A stretch of 7,959 nt of DNA from Mariprofundaceae bacterium (GCA_015489095.1 WFMN01000229.1:1-7959), one strand, 5' to 3'; positions 1-5,457 are shown, counted from the stretch's first letter. Notes: a model not told the origin generated them from the sequence alone. Numbers and translations are program-made.

Positions 1-316
1 CCTCGGAGAGAAAATCGACCCCGCCATATTCGGGCGCGAGGCCGTTGATCCCGCCGCCGAGCACCACAATCGCGTCACCAGGCTGGATGCGCGCGACATC
101 CAACGGGGGATAGGCCATCTCCAGCGGCCGGATGAGCAGGTCGCGCACTGGAGCCAGCGATAGCAGCAGCAGCGCCGTGACAGCCAGCAGCATCAGCCCT
201 CGCCCCCACCGTTGCCGCCGACCGTACCAGCCCAAGATGGCGAGCAGGATGATCCCTCCCGGTGGCAGCAGCCACAGCGCGATCGTCTTGCTGATCAGCA
301 GGGCTTGGCCACCCAT
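1..316 (-). CDS. ElyC/SanA/YdcF-type DUF218 membrane protein, N-terminal 105 residues (3' end beyond left edge)
   Basis: Read from an ATG at 316, the frame stays open to the window edge and gives 105 residues. Two hydrophobic stretches (about 6-29 and 41-56) are separated by a basic RRQRWGRG turn, which fits two N-terminal membrane helices. Then come PLEMAYPPL (64-72), DAIVVLGGGI (81-90) and APEYGGVDFLSE (94-105). The order 'PLE-YPPL, then AIVVLGGG, then APEYGG' is typical of the DUF218 family that includes ElyC, SanA and YdcF. ElyC is linked to envelope biogenesis and undecaprenyl-phosphate use in E. coli; whether this copy does that is inference. The start lies inside the 3' end of the metallopeptidase gene (22-bp overlap). 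A GGAGG lies 13 nt before the ATG, rather far for a ribosome site. The conserved polar residues of the rest of the domain cannot be checked here. Confidence 0.85.
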   Translation of the reverse strand, partial: MGGQALLISKTIALWLLPPGGIILLAILGWYGRRQRWGRGLMLLAVTALLLLSLAPVRDLLIRPLEMAYPPLDVARIQPGDAIVVLGGGINGLAPEYGGVDFLSE

Positions 317-1032
317 GCGGGCAGTTCGGCCTCCATCCGGCGTAGCGCTGCCCGCTGCTGTTTCCATTCAGGGTCCATGGTGGCCAGATAGCGCCAAAAG
401 GAGGGCGAATGGTTGGCAACACGCAGGTGTGCCAATTCGTGCAGGATGACATGATCGACCAACGGGGGCGGAAGCAGCAATAGCTTGGCGTTCAACGAGA
501 TATTCCCTTTTGTTGAACAACTGCCCCAACGGGTGTGCTGCAAACGCACCGTCACCCGGTTGGGCCGATCGGTAGCGTGGCGGTCAACCAACCGATGCAC
601 CCAAGCCGGCAACACCCTGTTGCCGTACCCCTTCAGGAACATCTGCAACCCCCGCTTGACCAGCGTATGGTCGCCCACATCACCGCGTACGATCAGGCGG
701 CCATTGCAATCATCGCTGGTCACTTCAACGGCCGCGGGGGTCATCTCTGCCTCTTGATACGCGACCGTCATGCGAAGGCCGGTAGCGGCGAAGCTGATCG
801 CATGCGGCAGCCTGTTGGCCTCTTCCTTCTGCCGCGACGACGCCCTTCTCGCCGCGATGTTGCGCTGCTGCCGCACAATCCATTGGCGGTGCTGCTCCAC
901 CATCAACGGCGCGATCGCGGTGCTCTCGCCTTGTGGAATCACCACCTCCACCCTTCCATCCGGTGGCAACACCCGCAGCGAGATCCGCTTGGCCCGTGAG
1001 GACTCCCGCACGGTATAGGCAGGAGCGCGCAC
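295..1032 (-). CDS. YgjP-like zinc metallopeptidase domain protein
   Basis: A 245-residue protein of the YgjP-like (formerly DUF45) metallopeptidase family, related to SprT/WLM-type zincins. With the GTG at 1032 as residue 1, the N-terminal part carries RESSRAKRISLRV (about 9-21), usual at the start of this family. The core has TRWGSCS (167-173), NISLNAKLLLLP (177-188), HELAH (198-202) and a further His in NHSPSFW (His208). HExxH plus the downstream His gives the expected zinc ligands, so it is probably catalytically competent. Substrate and role are not known for this family. The frame is open further upstream to an ATG at 1134, but that start would overlap the dehydrogenase gene by 103 bp. 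The GTG overlaps the upstream TAG stop by one base (TAGTG), which suggests stop-start coupling. No strong ribosome site is visible. Confidence 0.85.
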   Translation of the reverse strand: MRAPAYTVRESSRAKRISLRVLPPDGRVEVVIPQGESTAIAPLMVEQHRQWIVRQQRNIAARRASSRQKEEANRLPHAISFAATGLRMTVAYQEAEMTPAAVEVTSDDCNGRLIVRGDVGDHTLVKRGLQMFLKGYGNRVLPAWVHRLVDRHATDRPNRVTVRLQHTRWGSCSTKGNISLNAKLLLLPPPLVDHVILHELAHLRVANHSPSFWRYLATMDPEWKQQRAALRRMEAELPAWVAKPC

Positions 1033-1796
1033 TATCTTGCCCGTAGGTAGCGGTGCATGATGCGAACAGAGAGCTCCCGCGGCGACAGTTTTTGCAGCAG
1101 CCACAACATACGGTGCCGCCAGCCGGGGACACAAAAGCCGCCGCCCCGATCCAAGGTGGCGATCGCGGCGGCAACCACCGCCTCCGGTGGGGTGCGCAGG
1201 CCACCGCCCAACATCTCCGGCATGCCAGAGACAGCGCGAAACCCGGTCGGCGACGGCCCGGGCGCCAAAGTGACCACCCGCACCCTCCCCTCCTGTTCAA
1301 TGCGCAACGCCTCGCTCCAGTAGGTGAGCCCCGCCTTGGCCGCGCTGTAGCTTCCCATCCACGACAGCGGCGATTCACCAGCCAGTGAAGAGACATTGAT
1401 CACAAAGCCACGACGATGTTGCAGGGCGGGTAGCAGATGGTGGGTAAGCCTCATCGGCGCCAGGAGGTCGGTGGCGATCAGCGCCGCGTGATCCGCCGCC
1501 GAATAGGCGGTGAAGGCTCCCCACAGGCCGAAGCCGGCGTTGTTCACCAACCCCTTGAGCGTACACCCCTCAACCGACTGAAATACCGCATCAATCCCTT
1601 GTTGCGATGCGAGATCGGCGACCACGATGCGGTGCGCGTCTGGGCGGCGCAAATGCTCGCGGTGCGCCCGCAATCGCGCTTCATCGCGACCGGTGAGAAT
1701 CAGGCGATCGCACCGCCCCTCCAACTGGCGGGCGAAGGCCAGCCCGAAGCCCCCCGATGCCCCCGTCACCAGAATAGCGGTGGGCTTAGCCGTCAC
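1032..1796 (-). CDS. Short-chain dehydrogenase/reductase (SDR), classical type
   Basis: A 254-residue NAD(P)-dependent oxidoreductase of the classical SDR fold. Visible motifs in order: the cofactor-binding TGASGGFG (11-18); GRD at 36-38 after the second beta strand, where a basic residue often favours NADP(H); the DL of the adenine pocket (61-62); NNAG (85-88); the catalytic serine in INVSSLAG (Ser136/137); YSAAK (Tyr150, Lys154); and the PG motif (179-180). Length is normal for the family. The C-terminal tail (about 226-254) is basic and partly hydrophobic (WRHRMLWLLQKL), possibly a membrane-contacting helix. The substrate cannot be named; the overall form resembles the broad DltE/YqjQ-type group. 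The GTG start is set by an upstream GGAGGAG and lies 11 bp inside the end of ispD. A longer open frame extends upstream but is the shadow of ispD. Confidence 0.9.
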   Translation of the reverse strand: MTAKPTAILVTGASGGFGLAFARQLEGRCDRLILTGRDEARLRAHREHLRRPDAHRIVVADLASQQGIDAVFQSVEGCTLKGLVNNAGFGLWGAFTAYSAADHAALIATDLLAPMRLTHHLLPALQHRRGFVINVSSLAGESPLSWMGSYSAAKAGLTYWSEALRIEQEGRVRVVTLAPGPSPTGFRAVSGMPEMLGGGLRTPPEAVVAAAIATLDRGGGFCVPGWRHRMLWLLQKLSPRELSVRIMHRYLRAR

Positions 1797-2478
1797 GACG
1801 CAGCAACTCCTCCATCCAACGCAGATCCTCGGCAGTGGTGACCTTGCGGTTGCGCTCCTCACCCGGTGTGACATAGACCGGAAAACCGGCCGCCTCCAGC
1901 AGTGAAACATCGTCGGTAAATGTGGCCAGTCCCTCTCCCGCCTGCGCGATGGCCGCAAGCAGCCACTCCCGCCGCGCCACCTGCGGGGTCTGTACCGCGC
2001 GCAAGGTGTGACGATCGAGGGTGCGCACCACCCGCCCCGCCGCATCCACCTCCTTGATGGTGTCCACCACCGCCATGCCCGGTACCGCCGCCCCGTGGCG
2101 CTCGGCGCCATCGAGCAGCGCCTGCAACAGCCTAGGCGAAGGCAGGGGACGGGCGGCGTCGTGCACCGCCACCATCGTGGCCTGCTTAGGCAACGCCCGC
2201 AGACCGGCCACCATGGAGAGCGCCCGCTCCCTGCCACCGGCAACTGGGGAGAGCAGCGTAAACGCGAACGATGCTTCACCGATCGCCGAGGCAAAACGCC
2301 GCTGCTCGCCGGCGGCGATTACCGGCTGCACCCAGCGGATCCGGGGTTCCGCCTGCAGGCTGCGTAGGGCGTGCAGCACCATCGGCACACCTGCAACCTC
2401 GCGGTACTGTTTGGGAATGGTTCCGCCCAAGCGGCGGCCGCTTCCGGCGGCGAGCAGCACAACAGCAACAGCGCCCAT
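1786..2478 (-). CDS. ispD: 2-C-methyl-D-erythritol 4-phosphate cytidylyltransferase (IspD)
   Basis: Catalyses the third step of the MEP isoprenoid pathway, joining CTP and methylerythritol 4-phosphate to give CDP-methylerythritol. The 230-residue protein has the normal family length. It shows the nucleotide-binding LLAAGSGRRLGG (8-19) with PKQY (22-25), AGGRERALSMVAGL (80-93), VHDAARP (105-111), VVDTIKEV (137-144), TPQ (164-166), TDDVSLLEAAGF (188-199) and ERNRKVTTAEDL (208-219). The catalytic-site Arg and Lys positions known in E. coli IspD appear present. The frame is open to 2598, but residues beyond the ATG at 2478 are Arg/Cys-rich and overlap rsmE, so the ATG right before the AVVLLAAG strand is chosen. 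It starts 4 nt after the rsmE stop with no obvious ribosome site, suggesting coupling. The frequent partner ispF is not adjacent. Confidence 0.96.
   Translation of the reverse strand: MGAVAVVLLAAGSGRRLGGTIPKQYREVAGVPMVLHALRSLQAEPRIRWVQPVIAAGEQRRFASAIGEASFAFTLLSPVAGGRERALSMVAGLRALPKQATMVAVHDAARPLPSPRLLQALLDGAERHGAAVPGMAVVDTIKEVDAAGRVVRTLDRHTLRAVQTPQVARREWLLAAIAQAGEGLATFTDDVSLLEAAGFPVYVTPGEERNRKVTTAEDLRWMEELLRRDG
1807..1813 (-). promoter_or_regulatory. Ribosome binding site of the SDR gene
   Basis: GGAGGAG on the minus strand, 10 nt before the GTG at 1796. It is among the clearest ribosome sites in the window and decides the GTG start in a frame that is open far upstream. It lies inside the last codons of ispD (encoding MEELL). 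Confidence 0.7.
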
Positions 2479-2482
2479 CGGT

Positions 2483-3190
2483 TTACAACAGCGCCTGAAT
2501 GGCCGCCAGCAGCGCAGGCGCCGCGGTTTCGGTACGCAGGGTGCGCGCCCCGAACTGCAACGGTTGAAACCCCTGCTGCCGCAGGGCTTCCAGATCATCG
2601 CCGCTGAATCCGCCCTCCGGTCCCACCGCCAGCGCCACCCGCTGCGATTTCAGGATGGATGGACGCGCCTGCCGCCACGGATGCGCATCCTGCAAATGGA
2701 GCAGCCAGCGCGAAGCATCGGGAGAAACGGAAACCGCTTTTAGCGAATCGCACCACGAAACAGCGGGGATCTTGGTGCGCCCGCACTGTTCAGCGGCCTC
2801 AACCACAATCTGCCGCCACCGTGACAGGCGCTGCGCAAGCCGCTCCCCAGAGAGTTTCACCATCGACCGCCGGCAACGGACGATGGCAAACGAGGCGGCG
2901 CCAAGCTCCGTTCCCTTTTGGAGCACTTGAGCGATGCGCTCGCCGCGGCAGGCACCTTGGATGATGTCGATCGCCATCGGCAGCTCCCGATCCACCGCAA
3001 CAACGCGATCCACGAGGCAGCCATCCTCGCCGTCAAACCGCGCATGGAACTCACCGTTACCGCCGTTGAACAGCACCACCGGATCACCCTTGCCACAGCG
3101 CATCACCCGCTTGAGATAGTGCCGCTGCTCAGCGTCGAGCGGCACCGAGCGCCCCGGCTCCAACGGCTGTTCCGTGAATAGCCTGATCAC
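2483..3190 (-). CDS. rsmE: 16S rRNA (uracil1498-N3)-methyltransferase (RsmE)
   Basis: A 235-residue SPOUT-class methyltransferase that methylates N3 of U1498 in 16S rRNA of the small subunit. Visible family motifs: HYLKRVMR (24-31) in the N-terminal PUA-like domain, QKGTELG (91-97), EAAEQCGR (131-138), and the C-terminal trefoil-knot S-adenosylmethionine site made by AVGPEGGFSGDDLEAL (188-203) and LQFGARTLRTETAAPALL (211-228). Length is typical and nothing essential is missing. The start is a GTG at 3190, only 9 nt after the ispB stop. No strong ribosome site is visible, so translation may depend on coupling to ispB. Its place between ispB and ispD is a packing feature and does not imply a pathway link. 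Confidence 0.96.
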   Translation of the reverse strand: MIRLFTEQPLEPGRSVPLDAEQRHYLKRVMRCGKGDPVVLFNGGNGEFHARFDGEDGCLVDRVVAVDRELPMAIDIIQGACRGERIAQVLQKGTELGAASFAIVRCRRSMVKLSGERLAQRLSRWRQIVVEAAEQCGRTKIPAVSWCDSLKAVSVSPDASRWLLHLQDAHPWRQARPSILKSQRVALAVGPEGGFSGDDLEALRQQGFQPLQFGARTLRTETAAPALLAAIQALL

Positions 3191-3199
3191 TCCGGTCGA

Positions 3200-4201
3200 T
3201 TAGCTGTCGCGCCGGGCGGCAAAGGCGGCAAGCTGCTGAAGCAGCGTGCGGATCCCCCCGTCGCCCGATCTTCCGAGCGCCTCGGCGGCACGCTGGGCGT
3301 AGCGTTGGGCGCGCGCCATCGTCTCTTCGGCGCCATGCTGCTGTTGCACCCGCTGGCGCACCCATGCGCGGTCGCCATCCCGGTAGCCGTCACGGTCGGC
3401 GATCTCCTGCACCCGCTGGCGCAACGCCGCGTCCGCCTCCATGGCAACGATCAGCGGCAGGGTGATCTTCCCCTCCTCCAGATCGTGCCCCGTCGGCTTG
3501 CCGGCTGTCTGGTCATCGGCGATGTAGTCCAGCGCATCATCCATCAACTGAAACGCCACGCCGAGGCACATGCCATACTCGGACATCGCGGCGATCACCT
3601 CGGGCTTCTCACCCGCAACCGTCGCCCCCACCTCGGCCGCCGCGCGGAACAGCACCGCCGTTTTACGCTCGATCACCTCCAGACATTCGGCCTCGGTCAT
3701 CTCTAGGTGAAAGGTGCGGGAGAGCTGCAGCACCTCTCCCTCCGCCAGCGCGTTGGTGACATCGCTCATCAATTTCAGCATCGCCATGTCGCCCGCGGCC
3801 ACCATCATCTGGAACGCGCGTGAAAAGAGATAATCTCCAACCAACACGCTGGCCTGATTCCCCCACACCCCGTTGGCCGATGGCGCGCCGCGCCGTTCGT
3901 GGGCGGCATCGACCACATCATCGTGCAGTAGACTCGCGGTGTGGATAAACTCGATCACGGTCGCCAGCGGAATATGGCGATCTCCGCCATAGCCGAACAG
4001 CTTGGCGATCAGCAGGCAGATCAGCGGGCGCAACCGCTTGCCGCCACTGTTGACAATGTACTGCCCGATCGCCGGGATCATCACGATATCCGATTGTAAA
4101 TTATCGATAATACAGCGATTGACCGCCTCCATCTCCGGCGCGCACAACCGCGCCGCCCGCTGCAATGGGTTCCCCTCTCGCACGACTTCATTACCTCGCA
4201 T
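3200..4201 (-). CDS. ispB: Long-chain polyprenyl diphosphate synthase (octaprenyl type, IspB)
   Basis: An all-trans polyprenyl diphosphate synthase that extends farnesyl diphosphate with isopentenyl diphosphate to make the side chain of ubiquinone or menaquinone. The 333-residue protein shows GGKRLRP (53-59), the first Asp-rich motif DDVVD (94-98) within FIHTASLLHDDVVDAAHERRG, GNQASVLVGDYLFSRAFQMM (114-133) and the second Asp-rich motif DDALD (221-225). The small Ala-Ser pair at positions -5 and -4 before the first motif, like E. coli IspB, fits a long product; the exact chain length is inference. The ATG at 4201 overlaps gspH by 11 bp. A GTG at 4183 is an alternative start with a better-placed GAGGT 9 nt upstream, which would shorten the protein by 6 residues. 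The C-terminal 75 residues are Arg/Gln/Ala-rich, as is common. Confidence 0.94.
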   Translation of the reverse strand: MRGNEVVREGNPLQRAARLCAPEMEAVNRCIIDNLQSDIVMIPAIGQYIVNSGGKRLRPLICLLIAKLFGYGGDRHIPLATVIEFIHTASLLHDDVVDAAHERRGAPSANGVWGNQASVLVGDYLFSRAFQMMVAAGDMAMLKLMSDVTNALAEGEVLQLSRTFHLEMTEAECLEVIERKTAVLFRAAAEVGATVAGEKPEVIAAMSEYGMCLGVAFQLMDDALDYIADDQTAGKPTGHDLEEGKITLPLIVAMEADAALRQRVQEIADRDGYRDGDRAWVRQRVQQQHGAEETMARAQRYAQRAAEALGRSGDGGIRTLLQQLAAFAARRDS

Positions 4202-4781
4202 CTTTTTCTGTAATCCCCGAAGGGCCGGGGCGAACCTGTAACCAGTGGACGGCCTGATCGCCGCGGCTGTTGCGCAAGGCGATATCGACCACCGTCACCA
4301 TGCCGTTGGGAAGCATCACCACCCGCCCGACAAGCGGCTCCTGCTGATCCAAGTCATGGCGATCCGAAGCGCGTTGATCCCCCCCGCCGGGGGCGCCGCC
4401 ATCCGCCTCGGGGTGTTGATCCTCGCCGTTTTCCACAACCCGATCAATCACAACGCCGTCCAATTTCCTAGTGGAAAACACCGCAGCGGAGGCCGGTTGC
4501 CACCGGTGATCGGTGAAGCGTTCAAACCCGTAACGATCCGCCCGCGCCCACCAGCGCAGCGGCACGCCGGTTAGCTGCGCCTCATCGACGGCCATGCGCA
4601 GCGCCTGTTGCAGACGATGGGTCTCGTCAGCGGCATCATGCGCGGCCTTTGGCAGCAGTGACGGCGCCACCAGCGCGGTGATAACCGAGATGATGACCAT
4701 CACCAAGACGATCTCCAGCAGGGTAAACCCTGCCGCTCTATCGGCGCGAATGCGAATCAGTATGGAATGGGCTTCCGTCAA
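4191..4781 (-). CDS. gspH: Type II secretion minor pseudopilin, GspH/FimT family
   Basis: A 196-residue prepilin-like protein. AAGFTLLEIVLVMVIISVI (16-34) is a class III signal: prepilin peptidase should cut after Gly18, leaving Phe19 as the mature N-terminus and the conserved Glu at mature +5, followed by the hydrophobic helix. GVPLRWWARADRYGFERF (72-89), HRWQP (92-96) and LPNGMVTVVDIALRN (157-171) match the GspH globular domain better than FimT. GspH caps the type II secretion pseudopilus in the periplasm. Residues 119-148 form a Gly/Asp/Gln-rich, probably disordered insert. No other secretion gene is present, so the gene is an orphan here. The only ATG/GTG/TTG codon between the upstream in-frame stop (4821-4823) and the cleavage motif is the TTG at 4781, which lies inside a repeat and has no ribosome site. 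Start confidence is therefore low, while family confidence is high. Confidence 0.85.
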   Translation of the reverse strand: MTEAHSILIRIRADRAAGFTLLEIVLVMVIISVITALVAPSLLPKAAHDAADETHRLQQALRMAVDEAQLTGVPLRWWARADRYGFERFTDHRWQPASAAVFSTRKLDGVVIDRVVENGEDQHPEADGGAPGGGDQRASDRHDLDQQEPLVGRVVMLPNGMVTVVDIALRNSRGDQAVHWLQVRPGPSGITEKDAR

Positions 4782-4825
4782 GCAAAAAGTCCACGGACGG
4801 ACTTTTTGCGATCTGCTCGATCATG
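4772..4825. repeat. Direct repeat, left copy, with 11-bp hairpin
   Basis: This 54-bp unit is identical to 4932-4985 except at 4798 (C here, T at 4958). It contains a perfect 11-bp inverted repeat, gcaaaaagtcc (4782-4792) with ggactttttgc (4799-4809), around a 6-nt loop. The arms form an A5/T5-flanked GTCC:GGAC stem, which could act as a weak two-way terminator, though the T-tract is only five long and the GC part is only four pairs. The putative TTG start of gspH (4779-4781) lies just downstream of the hairpin on the minus strand. Confidence 0.9.
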
Positions 4826-4826
4826 A

Positions 4827-4844
4827 CGACTTCGCAAGAAGTCG
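4827..4844. repeat. Stem-loop A of the composite element
   Basis: A perfect 7-bp stem, cgacttc (4827-4833) with gaagtcg (4838-4844), closes the tetraloop GCAA on the plus strand. GCAA is a GNRA-type loop, a stable RNA fold; the minus strand would carry TTGC instead. After one A/G mismatch (4826/4845), three more pairs can form (4823-4825 with 4846-4848). Confidence 0.75.
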
Positions 4845-4848
4845 GCAT

Positions 4849-4868
4849 CGCGGCCACGGATGGCCGCG
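4849..4868. repeat. Stem-loop B of the composite element
   Basis: A perfect 8-bp GC-rich stem, cgcggcca (4849-4856) with tggccgcg (4861-4868), has a 4-nt loop, CGGA on the plus strand and TCCG on the minus strand. It directly abuts stem-loop C. Confidence 0.75.
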
Positions 4869-4903
4869 CAAATCAATGGCTTGCGCAGCAAGTCGTTGAT
4901 TTG
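4869..4903 (+). repeat. Stem-loop C of the composite element (16-bp stem on plus-strand RNA)
   Basis: The arms 4869-4884 and 4888-4903 pair along their full length around a GCA loop if read as plus-strand RNA: 14 Watson-Crick pairs plus two wobbles (G4879-U4893 and U4877-G4895). Read as minus-strand RNA, the same two positions become A-C mismatches. This is the longest stem in the window. Confidence 0.75.
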
Positions 4904-4906
4904 TAA

Positions 4907-4936
4907 GGAAGGTGAAAATCGCAATTTTCGCCTTCC
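4907..4936 (+). repeat. Stem-loop D of the composite element (13-bp stem on plus-strand RNA)
   Basis: ggaaggtgaaaat (4907-4919) pairs with attttcgccttcc (4924-4936) around a CGCA loop. One pair is a wobble on the plus strand (U4913-G4930) and an A-C mismatch on the minus strand. The right arm runs 5 bp into the right 54-bp repeat, so the repeat end and this hairpin are physically linked. Confidence 0.75.
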
Positions 4937-4985
4937 GTCAAGCAAAAAGTCCACGGATGGACTTTTTGCGATCTGCTCGATCATG
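4932..4985. repeat. Direct repeat, right copy, with 11-bp hairpin
   Basis: Second copy of the 54-bp unit. The same perfect 11-bp stem is formed by 4942-4952 and 4959-4969. The single difference from the left copy (T at 4958) falls in the 6-nt loop, so the stem is unchanged. The copy ends inside the nusB gene: its last five bases read CATGA on the minus strand and hold the nusB stop codon. The hairpin starts 11 nt after that stop, where an intrinsic terminator would be expected, but its U-run is short. Confidence 0.9.
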
Positions 4986-5454
4986 CCTTCACCTCGGTTG
5001 GACGCAGCTCCTTCGCCAAGCGATCGAGCACCCCGTTGACGAACGACGGCACCGGATCATCAGCATACTCATGGCTCAATTCCAGCGCCTCGTTGAGCAC
5101 AACCCGGTAGGGAACCTCCAACCGTTGCCACAGCTCCCAGCAGCCAAGACGGAGGATCGCCAGCTCGATGGCGCCGATGCTGGCCAGCGCGCGCTTTGGC
5201 ACCGCGCGGTCGATCAGGTCGTCAATCTCGGCATAGCGGGCAACAACCCCCTCGATCAAATCCCGAAAATAGGCCGCATCCTGCTGACCTTTTCGTTCGC
5301 GCAACCGCCCCTCGATCAGGGCGCCGACATCCGCGCGGTCGCTGCCGCCGATCTGCCATGCGTAGAGCACCTCCACCGCCGACTGACGCGCCTGATGGCG
5401 ACTGCTTGCCACCGGATCTCCCGTTGCGGCATCGTGATCAACTGGTTGCGCCAT
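4981..5454 (-). CDS. nusB: Transcription antitermination factor NusB
   Basis: A 157-residue all-helical RNA-binding protein that, with NusE (ribosomal protein S10), assembles on boxA RNA to prevent early termination of rRNA transcription. Visible features: SRHQARQSAVEVLYAWQ (18-34), the usual first helix; VPKRALASIGAIELAILRLGCWEL (85-108), the core with the family's conserved I-E-A-I-L-R-L pattern; VPYRVVLNEALELS (114-127); and the C-terminal FVNGVLDRLAKEL (138-150). An extra polar stretch of about 17 residues precedes the first helix, so the true start could be slightly further in. It begins 3 nt after the ribH stop with no clear ribosome site, so coupling to ribH is likely; ribH-nusB adjacency is very common in bacteria. 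Its stop codon lies in the right end of the repeat element. Confidence 0.95.
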   Translation of the reverse strand: MAQPVDHDAATGDPVASSRHQARQSAVEVLYAWQIGGSDRADVGALIEGRLRERKGQQDAAYFRDLIEGVVARYAEIDDLIDRAVPKRALASIGAIELAILRLGCWELWQRLEVPYRVVLNEALELSHEYADDPVPSFVNGVLDRLAKELRPTEVKA

Positions 5455-5457
5455 TGT

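Larger units (their letters stand above)
4772..4985. repeat. Composite stem-loop element bounded by 54-bp direct repeats
   Basis: This element fills the nusB-gspH gap, the only long spacer in the window. It consists of a 54-bp unit (4772-4825), a 106-bp interior (4826-4931) and a second 54-bp unit (4932-4985), so the period is exactly 160 bp (about 1.3 tandem copies). Six stem-loops follow one another: 4782-4809, 4827-4844, 4849-4868, 4869-4903, 4907-4936 and 4942-4969. The left end contains the putative gspH start and the right end contains the nusB stop. I see no transposase, no obvious target duplication of a few bases and no CRISPR-like spacing. Candidates are an extragenic palindromic or MITE-like element, a transcript-processing or attenuation site between nusB and gspH, or a structured RNA of the plus strand. 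No other copy occurs in this window. Confidence 0.85.

Noticed and set aside
1033..1134. Upstream extension of the metallopeptidase to an ATG at 1134
   Set aside because: It would overlap the SDR gene by 103 bp, and the added residues do not resemble the family's N-terminus.
1797..2294. Upstream extension of the SDR frame to 420 codons
   Set aside because: The added N-terminal part is Arg/Cys/Trp-rich, lies wholly within ispD, and lacks family similarity, while the GTG at 1796 has a strong ribosome site right before the Rossmann motif.
2021..2743. Plus-strand open frame of 240 codons opposite ispD and rsmE
   Set aside because: Its composition is typical of an antisense shadow, and both opposing genes are clear.
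4215..4230. ccccg / cgggg inverted repeat near the end of gspH, upstream of ispB, as a possible terminator
   Set aside because: The stem has only five pairs, lies inside gspH codons for RPGPSG, and is followed on the minus strand by an A-rich, not T-rich, stretch.
4782..4809. 11-bp hairpins in the 54-bp repeats as proven intrinsic terminators
   Set aside because: The GC part is four pairs and the T-run is five bases followed by GC. Both copies sit before a co-directional gene, so I treat them as repeat structure with at most weak termination.
4772..4985. CRISPR array
   Set aside because: There are only two repeat units, 54 bp long, separated by a single 106-bp structured interior, with no cas genes.
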